Assembly: GCA_002389705.1 (NCBI GenBank)
Contig: DGQJ01000194.1
Span: 1 to 8,288 of the forward strand
Length of the DNA: 8,288 bases
Direction of reading: 5' to 3'
DNA from: Bacteroidales bacterium UBA4417
GTDB taxonomy: Bacteria; Bacteroidota; Bacteroidia; Bacteroidales; UBA4417
In this document: one piece after another, positions 1 through 6,616 of the stretch
How the letters are laid out: every line of letters starts with the position of its first letter
Numbering within the stretch: the first letter of the stretch is position 1
The notes under the pieces: model-generated
Database searches by the model: none
What the model was told of the DNA's origin: nothing
Seen by the model: only the letters and a program-made list of their open reading frames with translations
Program-made: the position numbers and the translations under genes

Positions 1-1
1 G

Positions 2-75
2 CGGTCCGGACGGGACTCGAACCCGCGACCCCGTGCGTGACAGGCACGTATTCTAACCAACTGAACTACCGAACC
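2..75 (-). tRNA. tRNA-Asp (anticodon GTC)
   Basis: The minus strand folds into a complete cloverleaf. The acceptor stem pairs GGTTCGG with CCGGACC with one T:G wobble. The anticodon stem CGTGC/GCACG closes the loop CTGTCAC, giving anticodon GTC at 39-41 (read on the minus strand), so it decodes aspartate codons GAC/GAT. The T arm has the standard TTCGAGT loop in a GCGGG/CCCGT stem. The discriminator base is G, as expected for tRNA-Asp. Only one base follows it inside the window (C), so whether CCA is encoded cannot be decided. It has its own promoter just upstream and is probably transcribed separately from the AddB-like gene. Confidence 0.96.
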
Positions 76-95
76 AGTATTAGTTATTGGGAGTG

Positions 96-126
96 CAAAA
101 GTAACTCTTTTTATTTAATCTCAAAA
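96..126 (-). promoter_or_regulatory. Bacteroidota-type promoter for tRNA-Asp
   Basis: On the minus strand TTTTG (126-122) is followed after 18 bases by TACTTTTG (103-96). This matches the known Bacteroidota primary-sigma consensus TTG-N17-23-TAnnTTTG at every defined position. Transcription would start near 88-90, about 14 bases before the tRNA 5' end. The match is seen directly; promoter activity is inferred. Confidence 0.72.
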
Positions 127-138
127 CGTTTCAGCTTT

Positions 139-164
139 TTTTTTGAAAATAAATTTTCAAAAAA
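139..164. other. perfect A/T-rich inverted repeat between the AddB-like gene and the tRNA gene
   Basis: An 11-bp perfect inverted repeat (arms 139-149 and 154-164, loop 150-153) contains a single G:C pair. It sits 21 bases beyond the AddB-like stop codon and immediately upstream of the tRNA promoter. As a terminator for the minus-strand gene it is weak, because the stem is almost all A:T and on that strand it is followed by A residues rather than a T-tract. It could instead act as a bent, A/T-rich upstream element of the tRNA promoter. Function is undecided. Confidence 0.35.
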
Positions 165-184
165 TTTAACCATGCAATAACCGG

Positions 185-3052
185 TTAATTCACAGTACGG
201 TTACAAATTGCACTGAAGGCACACAATTTGCAGGTTTCCCGATCGGAGGTCTGATCAAATGGAACCGACTCATCAAAAATACTTCTGATTATTGAGGTAA
301 GTTCTTCGCGAAAAACTTCAAGCATCGCTTTATCAATTATATTGCTTTTGCCGATTTCTGTCTTAATCAGGTATTCCGATGACTTGCGGAGGGAAACTAT
401 GCCCGAAATCAACTGCCCAGGTGGCACCGCCTGCATATCAGCATACATCAGTGCGTATGCCATCACCTGCAAAAGCTTGGCTGGTTCATCCTTTTCACTT
501 AACCCCGCCAAACTGTCTGCTTTAAGATCTTTTGCATCTACCCTGCCGGTTTTATAATCAATAATGCGCAGCATACCTCCTACCCTGTCAATACGGTCGG
601 CTTTGCCATGAATTTTTACTTTGATCCCGGCTCCGCCTTTGGGGTCTTCAATCTTAATTAATGAATGCAGTTCCTCTTCGAGTATTACAATTTCAATACC
701 TAAGCCGGTTTCCCGGAGATATTTTTTTTCGGCCTGCAGAAAGCGTTTTACAATATTCTCTGCCACTTTAACAATCAGCATATTTTTACCGGTCGATAGT
801 TCGTCGGTATTAAATTTAGCCGAAAAAGATGTATTTACATTGCGGATTGCCTGCGGCACCATATCTGCAAAGATTTCCGGAGTGATTTCAGCATTTTTGA
901 AGGGCGCATAGGTGTGCTCAAGGGCTTCGTGCACAATCTCACCCAGCGTAGCCGCATCAATGGTTTCCGACACCTGTTCGGGCTCGCTGATGCGCAGCAC
1001 CTGCGAAAAATAAAACTGCAGCCTACATTTCAGATAAATGGATAAGGCCGTAGGCGATATACCTCTTTCGGCAATCTGCAAAAGGCGCGAGGTAACTTCA
1101 TCTGTTTTTTGCACACTGATAGCGCCGGTACTGGTACTGCCCGGCAATACCGAAAGTGTTTGCTCTGTAATAGCAATGCGTGGATTTACCTTGGGCATTT
1201 CGTATGCCAACTGGCTGATAAAACGGCTTTTTTCGCCACCACCCAGCTCATCACCTTCGGTATTGTAAATAAGCCAAGCATTTTCAACGCGTTGCATCAA
1301 CCGGTAAAAGTGATATCCGAAAACGGCCGTGCGTTCGCTGTATCGTTGCATCCCGAACTGCGAACGTACTTCGTCGGGGATAAACGTAGTTTGTTGTTTC
1401 CCTTTCGGCAGCAGTCCTTCGTTGGCTGAAATCATAATAATATCAGTAAAATCGAGCAGGCGGGTTTCGAGCATCCCCATCACCTGTAACCCATTCAGGG
1501 GTTCACCATAAAAAGGCAGCCTTTTACCGGCAATGAGGTTGGTAACAACCGATTGTATGGTCTCAAAATCGGGCTTGATCTCCGGATCTTTTAAAATCAC
1601 ATCGAGCTTTAAGCATAACTCTGCAGCATGAAAAAGATACTCCAGCTCAATGGGGTGCACCGGCATTGCATCATCTTCCGCTTCAGCAGGTGAAAATGCA
1701 TCGCGCAAAAAGGATATAATTTCCCGAACCAGGCTGATGGCATCAGTGGCTTCTGCCTGGTCTTTTTCGAGGTAAGGTTTAAATACCGATGCAAGCGTAG
1801 CATCCTTTTCCAAAAGTAATGCCAGCAAATCAGCCGCTGAATAGAACGAACGGCTTACTATATTTTTAGTTTTACGAACAGCATACCCGCTGTTTTTCCG
1901 GGCCGCGTAAATATAAGGGTGAGTTAGGAATCGTTGTATATCCTTATAATAAAACCTCGCCATAACGCCCTTCCCAGGTTGTGGCTGGGCAAAACGCTGT
2001 GCATTTGCAAACAGGGTAAGCACGATATTGATGAGCGAAAAAACCGGGGTTTGCTTCAGTGGAAAACCCATGGTAACATTAAAATCGCCGCTGCCGACTG
2101 GTATCGAATTAAGCACCGGAAGCAGTAAACTTTCGTCAACAAGCACCAGTGCTACACCATCGGAGGTTCCCTTTTTTGCTATCAGTTCATTAAGCAGCGT
2201 ACCGGCAAGTTTGGCCTGTCCCACATTACCGGGCACCCCGATCACGGAAATGTTTTTTGTTCCGGCACTCAACGAATTTCCAACCCAGTTTAATTCGCCA
2301 AATGTTTTCTTTTGACCATATTCCCGCAGAAAGCGCCCGGCTTCCTGGCGTGGATCCTGAAGATAATACCGGTCGGCATCCCAGTAAATTTCAGCTTTTC
2401 CGGCTTCCTGCAGGTGCTTAAACAGCTTTTCTTCTGCAGCCGTCAAAGCGTTAAAGCCCGCAAATACAATGCGATCCCACTCATCGAATGATTTTGCTTC
2501 GATCTGTTTCAGCAAAACATCAAATGCCAGACCGAAATAACCCTGCCCATGCTCTACAAGTCCTTCCCTGAAAATTTTGTAACAAGGTGCCAGCGAATTA
2601 TAAAACCTGAGGTAATCCTGTTCAAACGCGGTAAGAGGCTTTCCATCAGGATTCCACGATTTCAATGCTTTGATTTCATCCAGGTAACTGAACACCTTTT
2701 CTCCGTCAGCCAGGTACTGGTCTATTTCGTCGAAATCGGCCAGCAGCATATTGCCCCAGGAGATAAAATCAGAGAACGGTTGTGCTTTCTCCTTTTCGAG
2801 CAATTTATAAACTTTGTAAAGCCGGGCTGTTAAATCCAAGGGATCGCTGAGGGTAAGCCCTGATTTGAGTACCACAAAATCCTCGAGCGCAAATATGTCG
2901 GGCAACCAGATCGGTTTTTCGATGATTCGCGAAACATATTGCTTAAAAAACATGCTTGCCCTGCGACTTGGGAAAACAAGGCATAAACGGCTGAAGTTCT
3001 CGCCATGCGCCGCATACAGGTGCTTTGCCAGTTTATCGAGGAAAGGTTCCAT
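185..3052 (-). CDS. addB: AddB-like PD-(D/E)XK nuclease / inactivated UvrD-type helicase (double-strand break repair)
   Basis: This 955-residue protein looks like the B subunit of an AddAB-type helicase-nuclease, which resects double-strand DNA ends for RecA-dependent repair in the cytoplasm. Near the N-terminus the position of the helicase Walker A motif reads LVFPSRRA (25-32), with no GKT/S, as in the catalytically dead helicase fold of AddB. The C-terminal third is a RecB-family nuclease: a conserved histidine (H708), D819, and D832-Y-K834 supply the DxK metal site. Four cysteines, C676 and C941-x2-C944-x5-C950, have exactly the arrangement that holds the 4Fe-4S cluster of AddB. The stop falls within a run of ordinary intergenic sequence, and the ATG start places the conserved N-terminal strand correctly; no Shine-Dalgarno is visible, as is usual in this phylum. 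It is 63 bases downstream of the nucleotidyltransferase gene. No addA (the active helicase partner) lies next to it in this window. Length and motif order argue against a fragment. Confidence 0.85.
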   Translation of the reverse strand: MEPFLDKLAKHLYAAHGENFSRLCLVFPSRRASMFFKQYVSRIIEKPIWLPDIFALEDFVVLKSGLTLSDPLDLTARLYKVYKLLEKEKAQPFSDFISWGNMLLADFDEIDQYLADGEKVFSYLDEIKALKSWNPDGKPLTAFEQDYLRFYNSLAPCYKIFREGLVEHGQGYFGLAFDVLLKQIEAKSFDEWDRIVFAGFNALTAAEEKLFKHLQEAGKAEIYWDADRYYLQDPRQEAGRFLREYGQKKTFGELNWVGNSLSAGTKNISVIGVPGNVGQAKLAGTLLNELIAKKGTSDGVALVLVDESLLLPVLNSIPVGSGDFNVTMGFPLKQTPVFSLINIVLTLFANAQRFAQPQPGKGVMARFYYKDIQRFLTHPYIYAARKNSGYAVRKTKNIVSRSFYSAADLLALLLEKDATLASVFKPYLEKDQAEATDAISLVREIISFLRDAFSPAEAEDDAMPVHPIELEYLFHAAELCLKLDVILKDPEIKPDFETIQSVVTNLIAGKRLPFYGEPLNGLQVMGMLETRLLDFTDIIMISANEGLLPKGKQQTTFIPDEVRSQFGMQRYSERTAVFGYHFYRLMQRVENAWLIYNTEGDELGGGEKSRFISQLAYEMPKVNPRIAITEQTLSVLPGSTSTGAISVQKTDEVTSRLLQIAERGISPTALSIYLKCRLQFYFSQVLRISEPEQVSETIDAATLGEIVHEALEHTYAPFKNAEITPEIFADMVPQAIRNVNTSFSAKFNTDELSTGKNMLIVKVAENIVKRFLQAEKKYLRETGLGIEIVILEEELHSLIKIEDPKGGAGIKVKIHGKADRIDRVGGMLRIIDYKTGRVDAKDLKADSLAGLSEKDEPAKLLQVMAYALMYADMQAVPPGQLISGIVSLRKSSEYLIKTEIGKSNIIDKAMLEVFREELTSIIRSIFDESVPFDQTSDRETCKLCAFSAICNRTVN

Positions 3053-3069
3053 GGGGAATTTTTACATTC

Positions 3070-3104
3070 TAAAATTATGCTAATCCTATACGGGCTGAGA
3101 CAAA
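3070..3104 (-). promoter_or_regulatory. possible weak promoter for the AddB-like gene
   Basis: In the 63-base gap upstream of the AddB-like gene the minus strand has TTTG (3104-3101) and, 23 bases on, TAATTTTA (3077-3070), one base off the TAnnTTTG consensus. It could give the repair gene some independent expression. The imperfect -7 element and the long spacer make this a tentative call. Confidence 0.25.
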
Positions 3105-3115
3105 CCTGTGCATTT

Positions 3116-3865
3116 TCAGGGGGTGTTTTGGTTGGTTCCCTTTAATTTTTCAAGAATGTGCTGTGCTTTGCGTAAATCTTCTGGTTTACCCATGTCGGCC
3201 CAGTTACTGACATCGTGTTTAAAACCGCTTATCTTCTGCCGGTTTCCGAGTTGAAGATAGGTATCCACGATGGAGAATTTCCCGGCATCAGTCATCAGGC
3301 CGAAAATACGCGGGTCGATGATATGAATGCCGCTAAAGGCGAATGGCTTCAGATTTTGAAGCGACTCACGGATGGTTTTAACTTCACCGGTTTTTACATT
3401 TTCCCAACCCGACAACTGCATATTTTCATCAAAAAGGAAATAACGCGATGTTTTTCTTTCGCTTACCGCAAGGGTAGCCAGCGATTGGGTTTGCGTATGA
3501 AAACGGAGCATTTCCTGGTAATCAATATCGCTCATCACATCCACATTCTGTACCAGGAAGGGTTGCTGATCATCAAAAAACCAGGCCGCTTTTTTCAAAC
3601 CGCCGCCCGTGTCAAGCAACAGATCCTCTTCGTGCGAGATGGTTATATTGAGACCGAAATTATGGTTCCGTTCCAGGAAATCAACTACCTGATCAGCAAA
3701 ATGATGCACATTGATAATTATCCGGCTGAATCCGTTATGCTTCAGGTGATTTAACAACAGTTCGAGCATCGGAACTCCCCCAACAGGAACCAGTGCCTTG
3801 GGTATGGTTTCGGTATAGGGTTTGAGTCTGGTGCCTAATCCGGCGGCAAAAATCATCACCTTCAT
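3116..3865 (-). CDS. MurU-like sugar-1-phosphate nucleotidyltransferase
   Basis: This 249-residue protein belongs to the NTP-transferase family that joins a sugar 1-phosphate to a nucleoside triphosphate, giving an NDP-sugar and pyrophosphate. The N-terminal signature GLGTRLKPYT (9-18) followed by PKALVP (22-27) binds the nucleotide and phosphates. DTGGG (85-89) is the base/sugar-binding loop, and D109 in QNVDV is the expected metal-binding aspartate. There is no C-terminal left-handed beta-helix, so it is a short single-domain enzyme like MurU rather than GlmU. The start is set by a four-base ATGA overlap with the preceding gene: ATG at 3865-3863, with that gene's stop at 3864-3862. An upstream in-frame start at 3961 would only add unconserved sequence read from the previous gene. 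Because an AmgK-like kinase lies in the same run of genes, the likely substrate is MurNAc- or GlcNAc-alpha-1-phosphate with UTP. A mannose-1-phosphate or other sugar nucleotidyltransferase role is not excluded. Confidence 0.85.
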   Translation of the reverse strand: MKVMIFAAGLGTRLKPYTETIPKALVPVGGVPMLELLLNHLKHNGFSRIIINVHHFADQVVDFLERNHNFGLNITISHEEDLLLDTGGGLKKAAWFFDDQQPFLVQNVDVMSDIDYQEMLRFHTQTQSLATLAVSERKTSRYFLFDENMQLSGWENVKTGEVKTIRESLQNLKPFAFSGIHIIDPRIFGLMTDAGKFSIVDTYLQLGNRQKISGFKHDVSNWADMGKPEDLRKAQHILEKLKGTNQNTP

Positions 3866-4227
3866 AACTTGTCGGGATTGTTTTTGTAGTAATTGCGGAT
3901 GAGCACCTTTTTCAGTTCGCGGTGTATAATTAGTTCGGTTATCACTTCGGGTAACGACCATTCGGGATGCAATGTACTGGATTCCATAATTTTATTTTCC
4001 CCCAGGTCGACCTGGTAAAGCAGGGACGAGAGCCGGTGCGGATCGATTTCGAGCATGTGCGCCACGTATGCCGTAAGCTGCACAAACATTTCTTCGTAAG
4101 CCATTTGGGTATCACCCGTAAATTCCACATCCATTCCAAACATGGCAAAGTCCTTCTTCACCTGGGCAACAGTTTGGCGGATTATTTCTGTTTCGGCTTT
4201 ATAACGCTCAACATCAAACGACTCCAA
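3862..4227 (-). CDS. conserved-looking protein of unknown function, 121 residues
   Basis: I do not recognise this family. The protein is soluble and acidic, with no signal peptide, membrane segment or cysteine cluster. The sequence suggests mostly alpha-helices, with an amphipathic first helix (about 5-27) and a helix rich in hydrophobic residues around 44-60. The only plausible start is TTG at 4227, six bases after the stop codon of the 44-residue gene and in the same reading frame; the next ATG codons are inside the protein (near residue 29) and would remove the first helix. It overlaps the nucleotidyltransferase start by four bases (ATGA), which predicts translational coupling and a stoichiometric link between the two. 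From position it may be a partner or regulator of the nucleotidyltransferase, but this is inference only. Confidence 0.7.
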   Translation of the reverse strand: MESFDVERYKAETEIIRQTVAQVKKDFAMFGMDVEFTGDTQMAYEEMFVQLTAYVAHMLEIDPHRLSSLLYQVDLGENKIMESSTLHPEWSLPEVITELIIHRELKKVLIRNYYKNNPDKL

Positions 4228-4233
4228 GATATT

Positions 4234-4368
4234 TTATAATTTTTCGGGTTTACAAACGTATTTCTCTTTATTTACTTTTTTACCACACCTGGCACATTCA
4301 AATTTAGGATCAGCTTGTTTTTTAGCACGTTTTGCGGCATCTTTGGTTTTGCACATTGTTTTCGACAT
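4234..4368 (-). CDS. 44-residue basic cysteine-containing small protein (possible zinc ribbon)
   Basis: A short reading frame, ATG at 4368 to TAA at 4234, encodes 44 residues rich in lysine. Four cysteines are present: C6, the pair C25-x2-C28 followed by GKK, and C39. A CxxCGK knuckle plus two further cysteines could bind one zinc ion, as in small zinc-ribbon proteins that contact nucleic acid or ribosomes. I recall similar small unnamed proteins in Bacteroidota genomes but cannot name a family. It sits 73 bases after the kinase-RapZ fusion and just before the 121-residue gene, filling what would otherwise be an unexplained gap. Coding is supported by its snug fit between neighbours and by the biased composition; it is too short for certainty. 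Confidence 0.62.
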   Translation of the reverse strand: MSKTMCKTKDAAKRAKKQADPKFECARCGKKVNKEKYVCKPEKL

Positions 4369-4441
4369 ACAGCCAATATTTTAAATATCATTTCAATGTT
4401 ACAACATGCAGCTACAGCTGAAGTTCAATTTATTACAAGGT

Positions 4442-5887
4442 TTATTGCCTCAACTTAAAAGTTTTCATTTCCTGGTGATGAAGGATGACTTTTATTGAAT
4501 ATTTCTCCTCGAGATAGGCTGCAAGCCTGCTGGCACAAAATACCGAGCGATGCTGCCCGCCGGTGCATCCAAAGTTTACCTGCAGGTTGCTGAAGCCCCT
4601 CCGCCTGTATTCAATCACACTCTGATCGACAATTTTATACACATTCTGTAAAAACTTAGCCACAGCCGGTTCACGATCCAGGTACTGGATCACAGGCTCA
4701 TCGATACCGGTAAATTTTTTATAATGATCGTAACGACCGGGGTTGGGCAGTGCCCGGCAGTCGAACACAAAACCTCCGCCATTGCCCGAATAATCTGGGG
4801 GCGGTCCGTTTTTAAACGAAAAACTGTTTATGCTCACATTCAGCGTGCCGGCCTCGCTTACTTCGGGCAACAGAATATCGGTTTTTGCAATTTCCTGCAG
4901 CGCCTTCATCAGCTCGGGCATTTCAATTTTAAACTGCACATTTTCAAGCAGCCATCGCAGGTTTTCGACTGCAAAGGGTATGCTTTGCAGAAAATGTGCC
5001 CTGCGCTCGAAATAACCCCTGAAACCATATGCGCCCATAACCTGAAGCAGGCGGATCAGCACAAAACCGTAATAATCGTCGATAAACTTTGCTTCATCTA
5101 TCCGGATATACTTTTTCAGATTTAACAGGTACCAATGCAGCATTTCTTCCCTGAAGGAATAGGGCAACGAGGCTTTAACCTGAAAAAGCAGCGAAGCCAG
5201 GTCGTATTGCAACGGGCCCCGACGACCTCCCTGGTAATCGATAAACCATGGTTTATCCTCGTGTATCATGATGTTTCGCGCCTGGAAATCGCGGTACATA
5301 AAATAGCTGCTACCATTCTGGAGCAGGTAAGCCACAAGTGTTTCGAAATCATCTTCGAGGGCAGCTTCGTTAAAGGGAACTTTCAGCAGCCGGAGGAAAT
5401 AGTATTTAAAGTAGTTGAGATCCCAACGCATGGATCGCGCGTCGAATTCGCAGGTAGGATAACACACTGAAAAATCGAGATCATTACAGGCTTCAACCTG
5501 GAAACGCGGCAACTCAGCAATTGCCTCTTTATACAGTGCAAGGGTTTCGGCCGATGGAAGCCCGTTTTCGCGATTCTTTTCCAGGTGGTCGAGCAGCGAC
5601 GTTTCACCCAAATCGCTCACCAGGTAGCAATCGTTGTCGAGATCGGTGGCATATATTTCGGGTACGTTCAGTCCCAACTGCCTGAAATGAGTTGTAAATG
5701 AAACAAATGCCCTGGTTTCATTTTTATCGGGGCTATACACCCCGATGGCATGTTTATCGGATCCGGTAAGCCTGAAATATTCGCGGTACGATCCGGCCTG
5801 GGGCAAGGCTACTATTTCGATACCCGGCTCTGGCGACCACTGGAAAAACAACTTACGAAGAATGTCGGTATAATCAGATTTATCCAC
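4442..5887 (-). CDS. AmgK-like amino-sugar kinase fused to a RapZ C-terminal domain
   Basis: The predicted product has 481 residues and two parts. Residues about 5-330 form an aminoglycoside-phosphotransferase-fold kinase. The catalytic loop is YRDFQARN (198-205, catalytic D200 and N205) and the metal-binding aspartate is D217 in FIDYQGG, followed by RGPLQYDLASLL, very like AmgK, which phosphorylates MurNAc/GlcNAc at carbon 1. Residues 349 to about 478 match the C-terminal domain of RapZ: a VFDCRALPNPG strand, a TGID segment, and the signature GCTGGQHRS (440-448), ending with HHQEMK. The RapZ N-terminal P-loop ATPase domain is absent. In E. coli that C-terminal domain binds glucosamine-6-phosphate and small RNAs. 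The start chosen is GTG at 5887, because longer in-frame starts (TTG at 5929, ATG at 6058) run through a TAAATTTG promoter element and into the divergent gene. The next gene begins 73 bases downstream. Role inferred: peptidoglycan amino-sugar salvage together with the MurU-like enzyme, with a built-in sensor. Substrate is not proven. Confidence 0.85.
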   Translation of the reverse strand: MDKSDYTDILRKLFFQWSPEPGIEIVALPQAGSYREYFRLTGSDKHAIGVYSPDKNETRAFVSFTTHFRQLGLNVPEIYATDLDNDCYLVSDLGETSLLDHLEKNRENGLPSAETLALYKEAIAELPRFQVEACNDLDFSVCYPTCEFDARSMRWDLNYFKYYFLRLLKVPFNEAALEDDFETLVAYLLQNGSSYFMYRDFQARNIMIHEDKPWFIDYQGGRRGPLQYDLASLLFQVKASLPYSFREEMLHWYLLNLKKYIRIDEAKFIDDYYGFVLIRLLQVMGAYGFRGYFERRAHFLQSIPFAVENLRWLLENVQFKIEMPELMKALQEIAKTDILLPEVSEAGTLNVSINSFSFKNGPPPDYSGNGGGFVFDCRALPNPGRYDHYKKFTGIDEPVIQYLDREPAVAKFLQNVYKIVDQSVIEYRRRGFSNLQVNFGCTGGQHRSVFCASRLAAYLEEKYSIKVILHHQEMKTFKLRQ

Positions 5888-5926
5888 AGTACTTGATGAA
5901 GAAAATAATGAATACGGCTTGTACTG

Positions 5927-5957
5927 CAAATTTACGGTTTTAGTCCGAAAATCTGAA
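5927..5957 (-). promoter_or_regulatory. promoter for the kinase-RapZ fusion operon
   Basis: On the minus strand TAAATTTG (5934-5927) fits the Bacteroidota -7 consensus exactly. The -33 position has only TTC (5957-5955), 20 bases upstream, one base off TTG. Transcription from near 5920 would give a leader of about 33 bases before the GTG at 5887 and would exclude any start further upstream. It probably serves the whole minus-strand run as far as the nucleotidyltransferase. Confidence 0.5.
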
Positions 5958-5977
5958 TTAATATTTAACAACAGGAG

Positions 5978-6005
5978 TTGTACTTTGTTAAAGATGTTAT
6001 ATTTG
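5978..6005 (+). promoter_or_regulatory. promoter for the ferritin-like gene
   Basis: TTG (5978-5980), a 17-base spacer, and TATATTTG (5998-6005) match the Bacteroidota promoter consensus at all defined positions. Transcription would begin near 6012, leaving a leader of roughly 28 bases before the ATG. Its -7 element lies about 65 bases from that of the divergent kinase operon, so the two promoters are back to back and could share regulation. No clear operator dyad is seen. Confidence 0.6.
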
Positions 6006-6039
6006 CCCGACTGCAAACCGACACATAAAACACACTTAT

Positions 6040-6543
6040 ATGGAAAGCACAAAAGCATTGGAAATCCTGAAAACTGCTATATTGCTCGAAAAGAGAGGAA
6101 AAGCCTTTTACGAGAAAATGGCAGAGCAAACCCAAAGTCCCGAAGCACGAAAGATTTTTACTACCATGGCCGAAGAAGAGAAGGCCCATGTTGAATTTCT
6201 TTCGGTACAATTTGCACACTTTGTAAAAGAAGGTAAATTCACCAAACCCGAACAGCACAATGGCGACACGGAGGATATTTCGCACGAAATCCTGAGCCCG
6301 CAGCTGGTAAAGGAAATTTCGGCTGCCAGTTTCGAAGCCGCTGCCATTTCGGCCGCTATGGATTTCGAAACCCGTGCCGTTGAACTGTACTCTAAACGCG
6401 CCGCCGAAGCCGAAGACCCCAACGAAAAAGAAATGTACCGCTGGCTGGCAGACTGGGAAAGCGGTCATCACAAAATTTTGTACGATCTCAACGAAGCCCT
6501 CAAGGAAACCATTTGGTACGATAACCAGTTCTGGCCATTCTAA
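6040..6543 (+). CDS. ferritin-like / rubrerythrin-family diiron protein without rubredoxin domain
   Basis: This 167-residue protein is a four-helix-bundle ferritin-like protein of the rubrerythrin (COG1633) type. The expected diiron ligands are visible in two repeated halves: E17 in LLEKRG, E47-x2-H50 in EEEKAH, then E110 in DFETRA and E140-x2-H143 in WESGHH. The C-terminal rubredoxin-like CxxC knuckles of classical rubrerythrin are absent and the protein has no cysteines, so it needs an outside electron donor if it acts as a peroxidase. Family members are linked to peroxide reduction and oxidative-stress protection in anaerobes or microaerophiles; some have other diiron chemistry. No signal peptide is present, so it is cytoplasmic. 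It is monocistronic, with a promoter upstream and a hairpin terminator 20 bases after its stop. Its divergent placement from the kinase operon says little about function. Confidence 0.88.
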   Translation: MESTKALEILKTAILLEKRGKAFYEKMAEQTQSPEARKIFTTMAEEEKAHVEFLSVQFAHFVKEGKFTKPEQHNGDTEDISHEILSPQLVKEISAASFEAAAISAAMDFETRAVELYSKRAAEAEDPNEKEMYRWLADWESGHHKILYDLNEALKETIWYDNQFWPF

Positions 6544-6563
6544 TCCCAAATACGACGCATCGA

Positions 6564-6597
6564 AAAAGCGCAGTAAGTATTGGCTTGCTGCGCTTTT
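6564..6597. terminator. bidirectional intrinsic terminator between convergent genes
   Basis: A 14-bp stem (6564-6577 with 6584-6597, one T:G wobble, six-base loop) has a GCGC core, a T-tract at its right edge and an A-tract at its left edge. It therefore works as a Rho-independent terminator in both directions: 20 bases after the ferritin-like stop and 19 bases after the stop of the convergent monooxygenase-domain gene. Confidence 0.85.
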
Positions 6598-6616
6598 CTG
6601 TTATTCATCATTTACA

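Noticed and set aside
3215..3754. Plus-strand open frame of 179 codons
   Set aside because: It is antisense to the nucleotidyltransferase, whose motifs are clear; the translation shows no family features.
3866..3961. N-terminal extension of the nucleotidyltransferase to 3961
   Set aside because: The nucleotide-binding signature starts right after the internal ATG at 3865, which overlaps the upstream stop in the usual ATGA fashion.
4416..4434. Short palindrome CAGCTGTAGCTG (minus strand) in the gap after the kinase fusion
   Set aside because: The stem is too short and lacks a T-tract; neither a terminator nor an operator can be supported.
5888..6058. N-terminal extension of the kinase-RapZ fusion to an ATG at 6058
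   Set aside because: It overlaps the divergent ferritin-like gene and runs through both promoter elements; its residues show no kinase-family features.
5965..6549. Minus-strand open frame of 194 codons opposite the ferritin-like gene
   Set aside because: It is antisense to a gene with full diiron motifs; its Phe/Val-rich translation is typical of a shadow frame.
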